Origin: Microbispora catharanthi | Lineage (GTDB): Bacteria; Actinomycetota; Actinomycetes; Streptosporangiales; Streptosporangiaceae | Assembly: GCF_006334915.2 (NCBI RefSeq) | Contig: NZ_VDMA02000004.1 | Span: 62,001-126,000 of the forward strand | DNA: 64,000 bases | Reading direction: 5' to 3' | Part shown: piece by piece, positions 45,687 through 54,789 of the stretch | How the letters are laid out: the number at the start of each line of letters is the position of its first letter | Numbering within the stretch: position 1 is the first letter of the stretch | The notes under the pieces: generated by a model | The model's database searches: none | What the model was told of the DNA's origin: nothing | Seen by the model: the letters and a program-made list of their open reading frames with translations, nothing else | Position numbers and translations under genes: made by a program

Positions 45687-46252
45687 GCGGCCGTCAGCAT
45701 CTTGAGCGCGTGCTCCACGAGCGTGACGAGCACGACCTTGGCCGAGGCGCGGCGCCGTACGTCGCAGAGCAGGACGGGGACCTCCGGGTCGAGGTCGAGG
45801 GCGATCCGCACGTCGTCGGGCTCGTGCCGGTCGGCGCCGTCGAAGCAGTTGACCGCGACGATGAACGGCGTGCCGCGCTGCTCGAAGTAGTCGATCGACG
45901 GAAAGCAGTCGGTCAGCCTGCGGGTGTCGGCCAGCACGACGGCCCCGAGCGCGCCGTAGGACAGCTCGTCCCACATGAACCAGAAGCGCTCCTGTCCGGG
46001 GGTGCCGAACAGGTAGACCACGAGCCCTTCCCTGATGGTGATGCGGCCGAAGTCCATGGCCACCGTCGTGGTCGTCTTGCCTTCCACGCCGTCGGTGTCA
46101 TCGACGCCGACGCCGCGATCGGACAGCACCTCCTCGGTGCGCAGGGGGCGAATCTCGCTGATCGCGCCGACCAGCGTGGTCTTGCCGACGCCGAAGCCGC
46201 CGGCCACCAATATCTTGAGGGCGACCGGCTCCTCAGAGGGCGCGAAGGCCAT
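45677..46252 (-). CDS. cvnD: conservon GTPase-like protein CvnD
   Basis: A 191-residue Ras/MglA-like nucleotide-binding protein. P-loop LVAGGFGVGKTTLVGAIS, switch-like TTTTVAMDFGRI, YLFGTPGQERFWFMWDEL (G3) and VAVNCFDGA (G4-like). It is the G-protein of a Cvn membrane complex thought to work like a eukaryotic GPCR module in actinomycetes. ATG 46252 overlaps cvnC by 20 bp, as is usual. Its 3' end lies in a 15-bp tandem repeat. Confidence 0.93.
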   Translation of the reverse strand: MAFAPSEEPVALKILVAGGFGVGKTTLVGAISEIRPLRTEEVLSDRGVGVDDTDGVEGKTTTTVAMDFGRITIREGLVVYLFGTPGQERFWFMWDELSYGALGAVVLADTRRLTDCFPSIDYFEQRGTPFIVAVNCFDGADRHEPDDVRIALDLDPEVPVLLCDVRRRASAKVVLVTLVEHALKMLTAAQR

Positions 46253-46598
46253 TGATCACTTCCTTGAGAATGCGCTCGCTTGGCAGCGGCGCCACCTTGC
46301 CCGGAGCCCGTACGTCGACGAGCCCGAGGTCGTGCAGATCCCCGATCAGGACGCGGACCACGCCCAGCGGCAGGTCGATGTCGGACGCGATGTCCGCCAC
46401 CGACGCGCCGCGGCGCGCGAGCTCGAGGATCCGCCGCTGCTCGGGGCCAATGCCGGGGACGTCCCTCGGTGAGCCCGTGGTCGTCACCATGGTGATCAGG
46501 TCGAGCTTGGCCCCGGAGTGCCGCGCCCGGCCCCCCGTCAGCGCGTAGGGCCGGACCAACGCCCCGGCCTCCTCGTCCATCCACTGGGGTCCCGTCAT
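46233..46598 (-). CDS. cvnC: conservon DUF742 protein CvnC
   Basis: A 121-residue DUF742 winged-helix-like protein: EEAGALVRPYALTGGR, then PEQRRILELARRGASVADIASDIDLPLGVVRVLIGDLHDLGLVDV. It binds other Cvn proteins; no enzymatic role is known. ATG 46598 fits the family start; ATG 46610 is possible. Middle gene of the cvnA-B-C-D operon. Confidence 0.92.
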   Translation of the reverse strand: MTGPQWMDEEAGALVRPYALTGGRARHSGAKLDLITMVTTTGSPRDVPGIGPEQRRILELARRGASVADIASDIDLPLGVVRVLIGDLHDLGLVDVRAPGKVAPLPSERILKEVINGLRAL

Positions 46599-46611
46599 GT
46601 GGCCGCCCATC

Positions 46612-47019
46612 TCATGGGGAGATCCGCCGCGGGTTGGTGGAGATGTGCTGGCCCACCCGCTTGACCAGCATCGCCATCTCGTACGCGATGTGCCCGACGT
46701 CGGCGTCGGAGGCGGCCAGGACGGCGAGGCAGGTGCCCTGGCCGGCGGCCGTGACGAACAGGAACGCGGCCTCCATCTCCACGATGGTCTGCCTGACCTC
46801 GCCCCCGCCGAAGTGCCGCCCCGCGCCCCGCGCCAGGCTCTGGAACCCGGCCGCGACCGCGGACAGGTGCTCCGCGTCCTCTCGGCTCAGCCCCTGGGAG
46901 GCCCCAACGACGAGGCCGTCGGTGGAGAGGATCACCGCCTGGCGGACGGCGGCGACCCTGCTGATGAGATCGTCGAGCAGCCAGTTCAGTTCGCCGGTCG
47001 ACGTCGCTTTGCCGGTCAT
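46612..47019 (-). CDS. cvnB: conservon roadblock/LC7 protein CvnB
   Basis: A 135-residue roadblock/LC7 protein (LNWLLDDLISRVAAVRQAVILSTDGLVVG, then FLFVTAAGQGTCLAVLAASDADVGHIAYEMAMLV). In known systems the family serves as a GTPase-activating or scaffold partner of CvnD. ATG 47019 overlaps the cvnA stop by 4 bp. Confidence 0.93.
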   Translation of the reverse strand: MTGKATSTGELNWLLDDLISRVAAVRQAVILSTDGLVVGASQGLSREDAEHLSAVAAGFQSLARGAGRHFGGGEVRQTIVEMEAAFLFVTAAGQGTCLAVLAASDADVGHIAYEMAMLVKRVGQHISTNPRRISP

Positions 47020-49709
47020 TCGTCACCCTTCTCGCCGTGCGTGTTGTGTACGTGGTCGCCGGGTGCGGCCCCACCCGGCTGATCGGAGTCCTCCCGGCCC
47101 CGCAGCGCGCCGCGCTGGAAGGCGCTGAACATCGCCCTGGCCTCCTCCGGCGACCGCTCCTCCACGGTCGGGGCGGACAGCGGCGGCGTCTGCGGCGCCG
47201 TCTCCTGGGACTGGGCGCGCAGCTGCGGGGCGATGTTGGCCTGGCGAACCCTGCGCGGCAGGCCGGCGTGGGTTCCGTTCGGGACGGGGCCCCTGGCCCG
47301 CTGTTTGCTCGTCCGCTGCGCCAGGCCGTTCGCCGACACCCCCGCGGCGGCGGTCGCCGGCTCGGAGGACGGCGGAACGGGCGGCGCAACGGACGGCGAA
47401 GCGGAGGGTGCGGCGGCCGGGCGCGGGTTCTCGAAGCCGGAGCCGAGGGACCGCGACGAGAGGTCGTCGCGCGCGGCGGAGGGCACGGCCTCGGTCCGCT
47501 GGGCGGCCGGCGTGAAGAACGGGGACGGCTCTGACGCGCCCGTACGCTCCTCCCGGTCCTCCGTCTCCCAGGGAAACTCCCCGGGAACGCCCTCAGGGAC
47601 GCCGCCCGGAGCGCCGCCCGGAACGCTGCCGGGCACGTCCCCCGCGAGCTCCCCGGCGAGCGTGCGGACCTCCCGGAGCTCACCGGCGGGGCCGCCCAGC
47701 CCGAGATCGGCCTGGAGCGTGTCGCTGAGCGAGATGTCGGTGTCGTTGCCGCCGGGTGCCAGCGCGGGTTTCGCGTGGGCGCCGCGGGAAGCCGGGCCCG
47801 CGAGCGCCCCGGGCGAGCCTTCCTCCATCATCAGGGTCCGGGGGATGAGCACGATCGCGGTCGTCCCGCCGTAGGGCGAGCCCCGCAGGACAACCCCGAT
47901 CTCGTGCCGGGCGGCGAGCTGGCCGACGACGAAGAGCCCGAGCCGGTCGCTGTCCGCCAGGTCGAACTCCGGCGGGTCGGCCAGCCGCGCGTTGATCTCG
48001 TCGTACTCCTCGGGCGTCAGGCCGAGACCGCGGTCCTCGATCTCCACCGCGAGCCCGTTGGCGACGACCTCCCCGCGCACCGCCACCTTCGTCTGCGGAG
48101 GCGAGAAGACCGTGGCGTTCTCCAGCAGCTCGGCGATCAGGTGCACCACGTCGGCCACGGTCGCGCCGACGATGGCGGCGTTCGGCATCGGGGCCATCGA
48201 GACGCGGGTGTAGTCCTCGACCTCGGAGATCGCCGCGCGGACCACGTCGATGAGCGGCACCGGCTTGCGCCACGAGCGTCCGGGCGCGGAGCCGGACAGG
48301 ATGATCAGGCTCTCCGCGTGGCGGCGCATGCGGGTGGTCAGGTGGTCGAGCCGGAAGAGGTCCTCCAGGCCCTCCGGGTCCTCGGCGCGGCGCTGCATCG
48401 TGTCGAGCAGCGTGAGCTGGCGGTGCAGCAGGGTCTGCTTGCGGCGGGCCAGGTTGAGGAAGACCTGGCTGACGCCGCGGCGGAGGGCGGCCTGGCCGAC
48501 GGCGGCCTCCACCGCCGTGCGCTGGACGGAGCTGAACGCGTGCGCGACGTCCTCGACCTCGTTGGAGCCCGTCGCCTTGATCGGGGGCGCCTCGGCCTCG
48601 ACGTCCACGTCCTCGCCCCGCCGCAGCTTCTCGACGACCTGCGGCAGCCGTACGTCGGCGAGTTCGAGCGCGGCGTCGCGCAGGCCGGCGAGGTCGCGGG
48701 CGAGACGGCGGCCGAACCGGACGGAGAAGACGATCGTGGCGATGATCACCACGAGGCCGAGCCCGCCGGCGACCAGGATGCGGAGCATGATCCCGGTGGC
48801 GACCGATGTGGCGGAGCCGCTCAGCGCCTCCGAGGCCTTCACCCGGGCCGAGTCGAGCCGGAGGATCAGCTGGTCGATGGTCGGCGACCACTTCTCGGCG
48901 TCCGCGGGGAGCGGGCCGCCGGAGCGCACCTGGTTGACGATCTGGTTCTCCAGGGCGGTGAACCGGTCGAACAGCGGCGAGGTGAGCACCTGCTCGTACG
49001 GCGCCCGCATCTCACCGCTGAGGACGGGCCGGTTCTTGCCGTACAGGAACCGCCGGGTGGCGACCCACTCGCTGAAGGCGTTCTGCTCGTCGGCCGTCAT
49101 CGTGCCGCTGGCGAGCGCCCCGCGCACGAGGGCGTCCTCACGAGTGATCATCTCGTGCGCGTTGCCCATCCCCTGCATGGCGCTGGCCTGCTGGAAGGTG
49201 ACCAGGTCGGGCACCGAGACGAGCCGCTCGTAGAGCGCGAAGAGGTCGTCCATGATCGCGTTGTACGCGGTGATCGCGGTCAGCCTGTCGGACCTGCCGA
49301 GCGAGACGCCCTCCCGGATTGTGGGCAGGCGTTCGAGGGAGGACAGCAGGGACTCCAGGGGCGCCAGGAGTTCGTCGCTCATGGCGTCGCGGGCCGCCTC
49401 GTCGTCGGCGGACCTCTTGAACCTGTCCGCGGCGGCGGTGGTCTTGGCCTGCTGGGCGGTGAGCCCGGCGGACGTCGTCTGCCCGCTGCTGAGGACGCCG
49501 GCGGTCAGCGCGCGTTCGACCTGGATCTGGGTGCCCAGGTCGGTGGAGGCCACTCCGATGGTGTCGTACAGCGTCTTGGAACGCAGGAGGACGAGGCCGT
49601 CCCCGACCGTGAGTTTTAGGGCAAACCCCCACATAGCGCTCAACATGAGCAGTGGTAGGAGCAGCAACAAGAAGATCTTGAACCGAATCGACCGGTTTCT
49701 TGAACCCAT
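47016..49709 (-). CDS. cvnA: conservon sensor kinase CvnA with NIT domain
   Basis: An 897-residue membrane sensor. Transmembrane helix (about 10-30), an extracytoplasmic NIT (nitrate/nitrite-sensing-type) domain (about 45-300), second helix (about 305-328, GIMLRILVAGGLGLVVIIATIVFSV), HAMP-like linker, a dimerisation segment (LFRLDHLTTRMRRHAESLIILSG), an HATPase domain (LIAELLENATVFSPP, VEIEDRGLGLTPEEYDEINARL, SDRLGLFVVGQLAARHEIGV) and a Pro/Ala-rich tail of about 240 residues. ATG 49709 follows CAGGAG. No cvnE P450 gene follows, so the set is the four-gene form. Confidence 0.92.
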   Translation of the reverse strand: MGSRNRSIRFKIFLLLLLPLLMLSAMWGFALKLTVGDGLVLLRSKTLYDTIGVASTDLGTQIQVERALTAGVLSSGQTTSAGLTAQQAKTTAAADRFKRSADDEAARDAMSDELLAPLESLLSSLERLPTIREGVSLGRSDRLTAITAYNAIMDDLFALYERLVSVPDLVTFQQASAMQGMGNAHEMITREDALVRGALASGTMTADEQNAFSEWVATRRFLYGKNRPVLSGEMRAPYEQVLTSPLFDRFTALENQIVNQVRSGGPLPADAEKWSPTIDQLILRLDSARVKASEALSGSATSVATGIMLRILVAGGLGLVVIIATIVFSVRFGRRLARDLAGLRDAALELADVRLPQVVEKLRRGEDVDVEAEAPPIKATGSNEVEDVAHAFSSVQRTAVEAAVGQAALRRGVSQVFLNLARRKQTLLHRQLTLLDTMQRRAEDPEGLEDLFRLDHLTTRMRRHAESLIILSGSAPGRSWRKPVPLIDVVRAAISEVEDYTRVSMAPMPNAAIVGATVADVVHLIAELLENATVFSPPQTKVAVRGEVVANGLAVEIEDRGLGLTPEEYDEINARLADPPEFDLADSDRLGLFVVGQLAARHEIGVVLRGSPYGGTTAIVLIPRTLMMEEGSPGALAGPASRGAHAKPALAPGGNDTDISLSDTLQADLGLGGPAGELREVRTLAGELAGDVPGSVPGGAPGGVPEGVPGEFPWETEDREERTGASEPSPFFTPAAQRTEAVPSAARDDLSSRSLGSGFENPRPAAAPSASPSVAPPVPPSSEPATAAAGVSANGLAQRTSKQRARGPVPNGTHAGLPRRVRQANIAPQLRAQSQETAPQTPPLSAPTVEERSPEEARAMFSAFQRGALRGREDSDQPGGAAPGDHVHNTHGEKGDE

Positions 49710-49820
49710 AGCCACTCCTGCATTGCTGGAGGCTCGCGACGCATTTATGGGGAAATGCACCTCCGGAAGATCGCACAGAAGGCTAGCACCGATACAGTTC
49801 TGGCGCAGTGGGAGGAACTG

Positions 49821-50633
49821 ATGATTACAGTGATCACTGGGGCTGGTGCCGGAATCGGTGCAGCTTCTGCCCTTGATCTCGCTCGGCGAGGTCACCAAAT
49901 CGTGCTCGTCGGACGCACCCCGGAGAAGCTGCGCGCGGTCGCGGACCGCGCGGAGCAGGCCGGTGGCAGCCGTCCGGACACGCTCCTCGCCGACTTCTCC
50001 TCCCTCGATCAGGTGCGCCGGCTGGCGGCGGAGTTGCTGGCGCGGTACGAGCGCATCGACGTGCTGATCAACAACGCCGGCGTGATGACGCCCGACCGCC
50101 GGACCACCGTGGACGGCAACGAGTCGATGATGCAGGTCAACCACCTGGCGCCGTTCCTGCTGACGAACCTGCTCCTCGACCGGCTCACGGCGTCGTCCGC
50201 CCGGGTCGTCACCACCTCGTCCCGCGCCGGGAAGACGGGCCGCCTCGACCCCGCCGACCTGTCCAGGGAGCGGCGGCGCTGGAACGGCTGGCTGCAGTAC
50301 GGCGACTCCAAGCAGGCCAACGCGCTGTTCACCGTGTCGCTCGCCGAGCGCGGCCTGGCCGCCACGTGCCTCCATCCCGGGGTGCTCAAGACCTCGTTCG
50401 CCGAGGGCACGTTCTTCATGAAGCTGGTGTGGCTCCTCCCCGGCATGGGCGAGCCGCCGGAGGCCGGGGCCGAGCGCATCGTCCACCTCGCCACCCACCC
50501 GGACGGCGTCGATCACCCGGGCCGGTATTTCGTCAAGAACGCTCCCGTACAGGTGCCGGAGAGGATGTCGGACCCCGCCCTCGCCGCCGCCCTGTGGGAC
50601 GCGAGCCTCGCCGCCACCGGTCTGTCCGCCTGA
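49821..50633 (+). CDS. SDR family oxidoreductase
   Basis: A 270-residue short-chain dehydrogenase. VITGAGAGIGAASALDLARRGHQIVLVGRTPEKL (NADP-type binding with Arg), INNAGVMT, and the catalytic YGDSK in LQYGDSKQANALF with the Ser in VTTSSRAGK. Looks like the retinol-dehydrogenase-like subgroup. ATG 49821 has a near-perfect ribosome site (GGGAGGAACTG). Divergent from cvnA; substrate unknown. Confidence 0.9.
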   Translation: MITVITGAGAGIGAASALDLARRGHQIVLVGRTPEKLRAVADRAEQAGGSRPDTLLADFSSLDQVRRLAAELLARYERIDVLINNAGVMTPDRRTTVDGNESMMQVNHLAPFLLTNLLLDRLTASSARVVTTSSRAGKTGRLDPADLSRERRRWNGWLQYGDSKQANALFTVSLAERGLAATCLHPGVLKTSFAEGTFFMKLVWLLPGMGEPPEAGAERIVHLATHPDGVDHPGRYFVKNAPVQVPERMSDPALAAALWDASLAATGLSA

Positions 50634-50793
50634 AGGAGCACCGGCCTGGTATCACCAGTCCCAGGAAGACGGGTCATCTGGCTGCTCACCCGGTCGCTTC
50701 CGCACCCTGGAGTCACGGATGCGGAACACGACCCGGCTCGATGAGAGCCGCGCTCCGGCCGCCGAGGCCGGGCAAGGAAAGGGAACAGCAGCC

Positions 50794-51573
50794 ATGAGCA
50801 CGCTCGCACTCGTCACCGGCGCCACCTCGGGAATCGGCAGGGCCTTCGCCGAGCGCCTGGCCGCCGGCGGTCACGACCTTGTGATCGTGGGCCGGCGGAA
50901 GGAGCGCCTGGAGGAGTTCGCCGCCTCTCACCCCGAGGTCGGGGTGCGGACCGTGGCCGCCGACCTGTCGACCGACGAGGGCATCGACGCGGTCGCCGAG
51001 ATCTGCGCGGCCGAGCCGCTGACCATGCTCGTGAACAACGCCGGCGTGTCCCACTACATGCCGCTCGCCGAGCTCCCCGCCGGCAAGGCCCGGGAACTCG
51101 TGCACGTGAAGGTCGTCGCCCCGACGATGCTCACTCGGGCCGCCGTCGCGGGCATGCGGGAGCGAGGCGAGGGCGCGATCGTCAACGTGGCCGGGATGAT
51201 CGCCTTCAGCGGCCCCGCGCCGCACTCCCAGATGCCCCGCAGGGCCGTCTACGCCGGAACCCTGGCCCACCTCGTCGCGATGTCCCAGACCCTGAGCGCG
51301 GAGCTCGAAGGCACCGGAGTCACCGTGCAGGTGCTGTGCCCCGGCGTGGTGGCCACCGAGTTCCACGAGCGCCAGGGCCTCGACCTGAGCGCCGTGCCCC
51401 GCATGAGCGCCGACGACGTCGTCACGGCGAGCCTGCGCGGCCTGGAGCTGGGCGAGACCGTCTGCGCCCCGGGCGTCGAGGACGCCGGGCTCCTGGACGC
51501 GGTCTTCCGGGCCGAACTCGCCGCCTTCGGAGGCCAGAGCCCCGAGCTCGCCACGCGCTACCGGACCGTCTGA
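50794..51573 (+). CDS. SDR-like protein lacking the catalytic lysine
   Basis: A 259-residue short-chain dehydrogenase-type protein. The nucleotide fold is intact (LVTGATSGIGRAFAERLAAGGHDLVIVGRRKERL; NNAGVS). At the active site Tyr 153 is present but the Lys four residues later is Leu 157 (YAGTLAHL), and the catalytic-serine region reads NVAGMIAFSG. Catalysis by the usual Ser-Tyr-Lys set seems impaired, so it may be a binding or regulatory protein. ATG 50794 follows AAGGAAAGGGAAC. Same direction as the preceding SDR, 160 bp away. Confidence 0.85.
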   Translation: MSTLALVTGATSGIGRAFAERLAAGGHDLVIVGRRKERLEEFAASHPEVGVRTVAADLSTDEGIDAVAEICAAEPLTMLVNNAGVSHYMPLAELPAGKARELVHVKVVAPTMLTRAAVAGMRERGEGAIVNVAGMIAFSGPAPHSQMPRRAVYAGTLAHLVAMSQTLSAELEGTGVTVQVLCPGVVATEFHERQGLDLSAVPRMSADDVVTASLRGLELGETVCAPGVEDAGLLDAVFRAELAAFGGQSPELATRYRTV

Positions 51574-51762
51574 TCCGCCCGGCCTCCACGGCCGGAAAGG
51601 CGCGGGCGGCCGAGGCCGGCGGACGGGGCGCGGGGGCATCGGCGGCCGCCCGGGTACGCCGCGGCACGACGGGGACGGCAGGGCCGGGGGCGGGAAGAGT
51701 TCGGGCACTGTTCGCCCGCGGTTGCGCCGGTGCTCACGGACGGGTGACTAGGGTCCGGCCGC

Positions 51763-52806
51763 ATGACCGTGACCGCTCCCGCCCGCCCGTCCGGCAGGGC
51801 CGCCACCCGCGACCCGCTGCTGGACAACGCCAAGTTCCTGGCCATCGTGCTCGTCGTTTCCGGGCATCTCGTCGAGGACCTGCGGGACGTCCCCGCGGCA
51901 CATGCGCTCTACTTCTTCGTCTACCTCTTCCACATGCCGCTCTTCATCGTCGTCAGCGGCTATTTGTCCCGTAATTTCACGTTTTCTCCCGGTAAGGCGC
52001 GCAAGCTCATCAGCGGTCTCGCGGTGCCGTACGTCATCTTCGAGGTGGCCTATTCGCTGCCCCGCTTCTTCCTGTACGGCAAGCTCGAAATCAGCCTGCT
52101 CGACCCGTACTACCTGACCTGGTTCCTGATGTCGCTGTTCCTGTGGCGGCTGTCCACGCCGGTCTGGCAGCAGTTGCGCCATCCCCTGGTGATCGCGGTC
52201 GGGTTGTGCCTGCTGTCGGGCACCAGCGCCCTGCCGGACGAGTTGTCGATGAACCGCACGTTCGGCCTGCTGCCGTTCTACGTGCTCGGCCTCATGCTCA
52301 CGCCCGAGCACCTCGACCGCCTGCGCGGGCGCCGGGCGAGGATCGCGGGCGGGGCCGTCCTGGCGACAGCGCTCGCCGCGGCGTTCGCCGTGCACACGCT
52401 CGTGCCGACGGAGTGGATCCGCTGGCGCCACTCCAACCACCAGATCGGCGTGGACGACCTGACCGGCACGCTGATCCGGCTCGCCCTGCTGGCGGCCGGC
52501 GCCCTGCTGGTGGCGGCTTTCCTCGCGATCACTCCGCGCCGCCGCACCTGGTTCACCGGGCTGGGCGCCGCCACGATGTACGCCTACCTGCTGCACGGGT
52601 TCGCCGTGAAGGTCGCCGAGCGCTTCCACGACGTCCTCGTCAACCCACTCGGCGTGACCGCCATGGTGGTCCTCGGAGCCGTCCTCGCGGCCCTGCTCTG
52701 CACGTCCCCGGTGCGCAGGGCGTTCCGGTGGGCGGTGGAGCCCGACGTCTCCTGGGTCTTCACCAGACTCCGTCGCCCCGCGAAGAAGGAGGCCGCCGCG
52801 ACGTGA
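51763..52806 (+). CDS. acyltransferase 3 family membrane protein
   Basis: A 347-residue integral membrane O-acyltransferase with about ten helices. DPLLDNAKFLAIVLVVSGHLVEDL with the catalytic-region His, FFVYLFHMPLFIVVSGYLSRNF and YAYLLHGFAVKV are the family signatures (OafA/NodX/YcfT type). It adds acyl groups to exported sugars or lipids; target unknown. ATG 51763. Confidence 0.88.
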   Translation: MTVTAPARPSGRAATRDPLLDNAKFLAIVLVVSGHLVEDLRDVPAAHALYFFVYLFHMPLFIVVSGYLSRNFTFSPGKARKLISGLAVPYVIFEVAYSLPRFFLYGKLEISLLDPYYLTWFLMSLFLWRLSTPVWQQLRHPLVIAVGLCLLSGTSALPDELSMNRTFGLLPFYVLGLMLTPEHLDRLRGRRARIAGGAVLATALAAAFAVHTLVPTEWIRWRHSNHQIGVDDLTGTLIRLALLAAGALLVAAFLAITPRRRTWFTGLGAATMYAYLLHGFAVKVAERFHDVLVNPLGVTAMVVLGAVLAALLCTSPVRRAFRWAVEPDVSWVFTRLRRPAKKEAAAT

Positions 52807-52970
52807 CCGGAACTTCGCGCGTGATCCCACCGTTCTGAACAGTGATGGTGCAGAGTAGGGCGAATCGCGCGGCCGGCGGGGCTGGAAACGGAAGACGGCT
52901 CTGTCACGGCAGGGTTATACGGGGTAACCTGCGCATTCGCGGTGCAGCCAGGAGCGGTGAAAACGACGGG

Positions 52971-53180
52971 GTGACGCGGGTGGTCGGCAGACAGGGCAGG
53001 GTCACGGGCAGGATCGGCCCCGGCCTTGTCGGCGAGGTGATGGTGCCCATCCGCGGGGGTGTCGAGGCGTTCTACGCCTATCCGAGCATTCCGGACGAGG
53101 AGATCCCGGTGGGGTCCATCGTCGTCGTCGTGGAGTATTCGCCCCCGCGCACCGTCTACGTCGCTCGCGCGGTCGTCTGA
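52971..53180 (+). CDS. small NfeD-like OB-fold protein
   Basis: A 69-residue protein matching the soluble C-terminal beta-barrel of NfeD proteins: VGRQGRVTGRIGPGLVGEVMVPIRGGVEAFYAYPS, then IPVGSIVVVVEYSPPRTVYVARAV. NfeD proteins pair with flotillin/SPFH proteins at the membrane; this form lacks the protease and membrane parts. GTG 52971 begins the domain; longer starts are possible but not supported. The flotillin gene begins 42 bp downstream. Confidence 0.75.
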   Translation: MTRVVGRQGRVTGRIGPGLVGEVMVPIRGGVEAFYAYPSIPDEEIPVGSIVVVVEYSPPRTVYVARAVV

Positions 53181-53221
53181 CTCGCTCCGTCCTCCTTTCC
53201 CCCCACTTCGCGGAGGCTCCC

Positions 53222-54730
53222 ATGTCACCGGAGATCCTGGTCGTGGTCGGTGTGGCCGTCGTCGCCGTCATCGTCCTCATCCTCCTGTTCAAGGCCATCT
53301 GGCGGGTGGCCGAGCCCAACGAGGCGCTGATCATCTCGGGTCTCGGCGCCCACACGAAGAACGAGCTGGCCGACAGCCTCGGCTTCAAGATCGTGACCGG
53401 CAAGGGCACCGCCGTGCTGCCCGGCTTCCAGACCGCCCGGCGGCTGCGGCTCGACAGCCGGGCCACGAACCTGCAGGTCAACTGCGTCACCCAGCAGGGC
53501 ATCCCGGTCCAGGTGCGCGGCGTGATCATCTACAAGGTGGGTGACGACTTCACCAGCATCGCGAACGCCGCCCGGCGCTTCCTCGACCAGCAGGACTCGA
53601 TGAACGGCGCCATCCACGAGCTGTTCACCGGCCACCTGCGTTCGATCATCGGCAACCTGACCGTCGAGGACCTCATCCTCAACCGCGAGCGGCTCACCAG
53701 TGAGACCCGCAGCTCCGCGGCCGACGAGATGAGCAAGCTCGGCCTGGTGGTCGACTCGCTGCAGATCCAGGAGATCGAGGACGAGACCGGCTACATCACG
53801 AACCTGGGCAAGCCGCACGCCGCGAAGATCGCCGCGGCGGCCCGCATCGCCGAGGCGCAGCGCGACCAGGAGGCCACCGAGGCCGAGCAGGTCGCGGCCG
53901 CCAAGAAGGCCTCCGCCATCCGCGAGTCGCAGATCCAGCAGGCCGGCTACCAGGCGGAGGTGGACCAGGCGGCGGCCAAGGCGCGGCAGGCCGGCCCGCT
54001 GTCGGAGGCCACCGCGCGCCAGGAGGTCGTCGTCCAGGAGACCAGGGCCGCGGAGCTGGAGGCCCAGCTCGCCGAGCAGCGGCTGCAGTCGCAGGTTCGC
54101 AAGCCCGCTGACGCCAAGGCGTACGAGACCGTCACGCTGTCCCAGGCCGAGCGTGACGCGCGCATCGCCCAGGCCGAGGCGGAGGCCAGGGAGACCGAGC
54201 TGCGCGCCACCGCTCAGGCGTCCCAGGTCAAGCAGGCGGCCGCGGCCGACGCCGAGTCGGTGCGGGTGCGCGGCGAGGCCGCCGCGGCGGCGACCAAGGC
54301 GACCGGTCTGGGCGAGGCGGAGGCCGCCAAGGCGCGGGGTCTCGCGGAGGCCGAGGCGGCCAAGGCCAAGGGTCTGGCCGAGGCTGAGGCGGCCAAGGCC
54401 AAGGGTCTGGCCGAGGCCGAGGCGATCAGGGCCCGTTCCGAGGCGCTGCGGGAGAACCAGGAGGCCGTCATCGCCCAGCAGCTCGCCGAAAACTGGCCGC
54501 AGATCGTGGAGGCCGGCTCCAAGGCGTTCGGCAACGTCGACCACATGGTGGTGCTCAACGGCGCCCAGGGCATCGAGGAGATGCTGGCGAAGGCGCTCAC
54601 GCTGGGCGGCACCGGCCTCGGCCTGGCCCGCTCCCTGCTGGCCGGCGGCACCCCCGCGGCGGCCAAGGACGGCGCGAGCGTCAACGGCGCCGAGCCCCCC
54701 ACGAAGAACGCCATCGACGCCGCCTCCTGA
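53222..54730 (+). CDS. flotillin-like SPFH/band 7 protein
   Basis: A 502-residue flotillin. One N-terminal membrane helix (about 4-24, ILVVVGVAVVAVIVLILLF), the SPFH domain (about 30-210; VQVRGVIIYKVGDDF, LRSIIGNLTVEDLILNRERLTSETRS), then a long coiled-coil of Ala/Glu/Lys repeats including three GLAEAEAAKAK-type units (about 358-402), and a C-terminal tail. Flotillins scaffold membrane microdomains. ATG 53222 after GGAGGCTCCC. In an apparent operon with the NfeD-like gene, and followed by a strong terminator. Confidence 0.92.
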   Translation: MSPEILVVVGVAVVAVIVLILLFKAIWRVAEPNEALIISGLGAHTKNELADSLGFKIVTGKGTAVLPGFQTARRLRLDSRATNLQVNCVTQQGIPVQVRGVIIYKVGDDFTSIANAARRFLDQQDSMNGAIHELFTGHLRSIIGNLTVEDLILNRERLTSETRSSAADEMSKLGLVVDSLQIQEIEDETGYITNLGKPHAAKIAAAARIAEAQRDQEATEAEQVAAAKKASAIRESQIQQAGYQAEVDQAAAKARQAGPLSEATARQEVVVQETRAAELEAQLAEQRLQSQVRKPADAKAYETVTLSQAERDARIAQAEAEARETELRATAQASQVKQAAAADAESVRVRGEAAAAATKATGLGEAEAAKARGLAEAEAAKAKGLAEAEAAKAKGLAEAEAIRARSEALRENQEAVIAQQLAENWPQIVEAGSKAFGNVDHMVVLNGAQGIEEMLAKALTLGGTGLGLARSLLAGGTPAAAKDGASVNGAEPPTKNAIDAAS

Positions 54731-54739
54731 CGGCCCGCG

Positions 54740-54772
54740 CGTTCGTCCCCGTCATCCCGACGGGGACGAACG
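54740..54772. terminator. strong bidirectional terminator
   Basis: A perfect 14-bp stem (54740-54753 with 54759-54772) and a 5-base loop ATCCC between the convergent flotillin and AAA ATPase genes. Confidence 0.8.
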
Positions 54773-54789
54773 TCTGGCCTATGGCGGGC

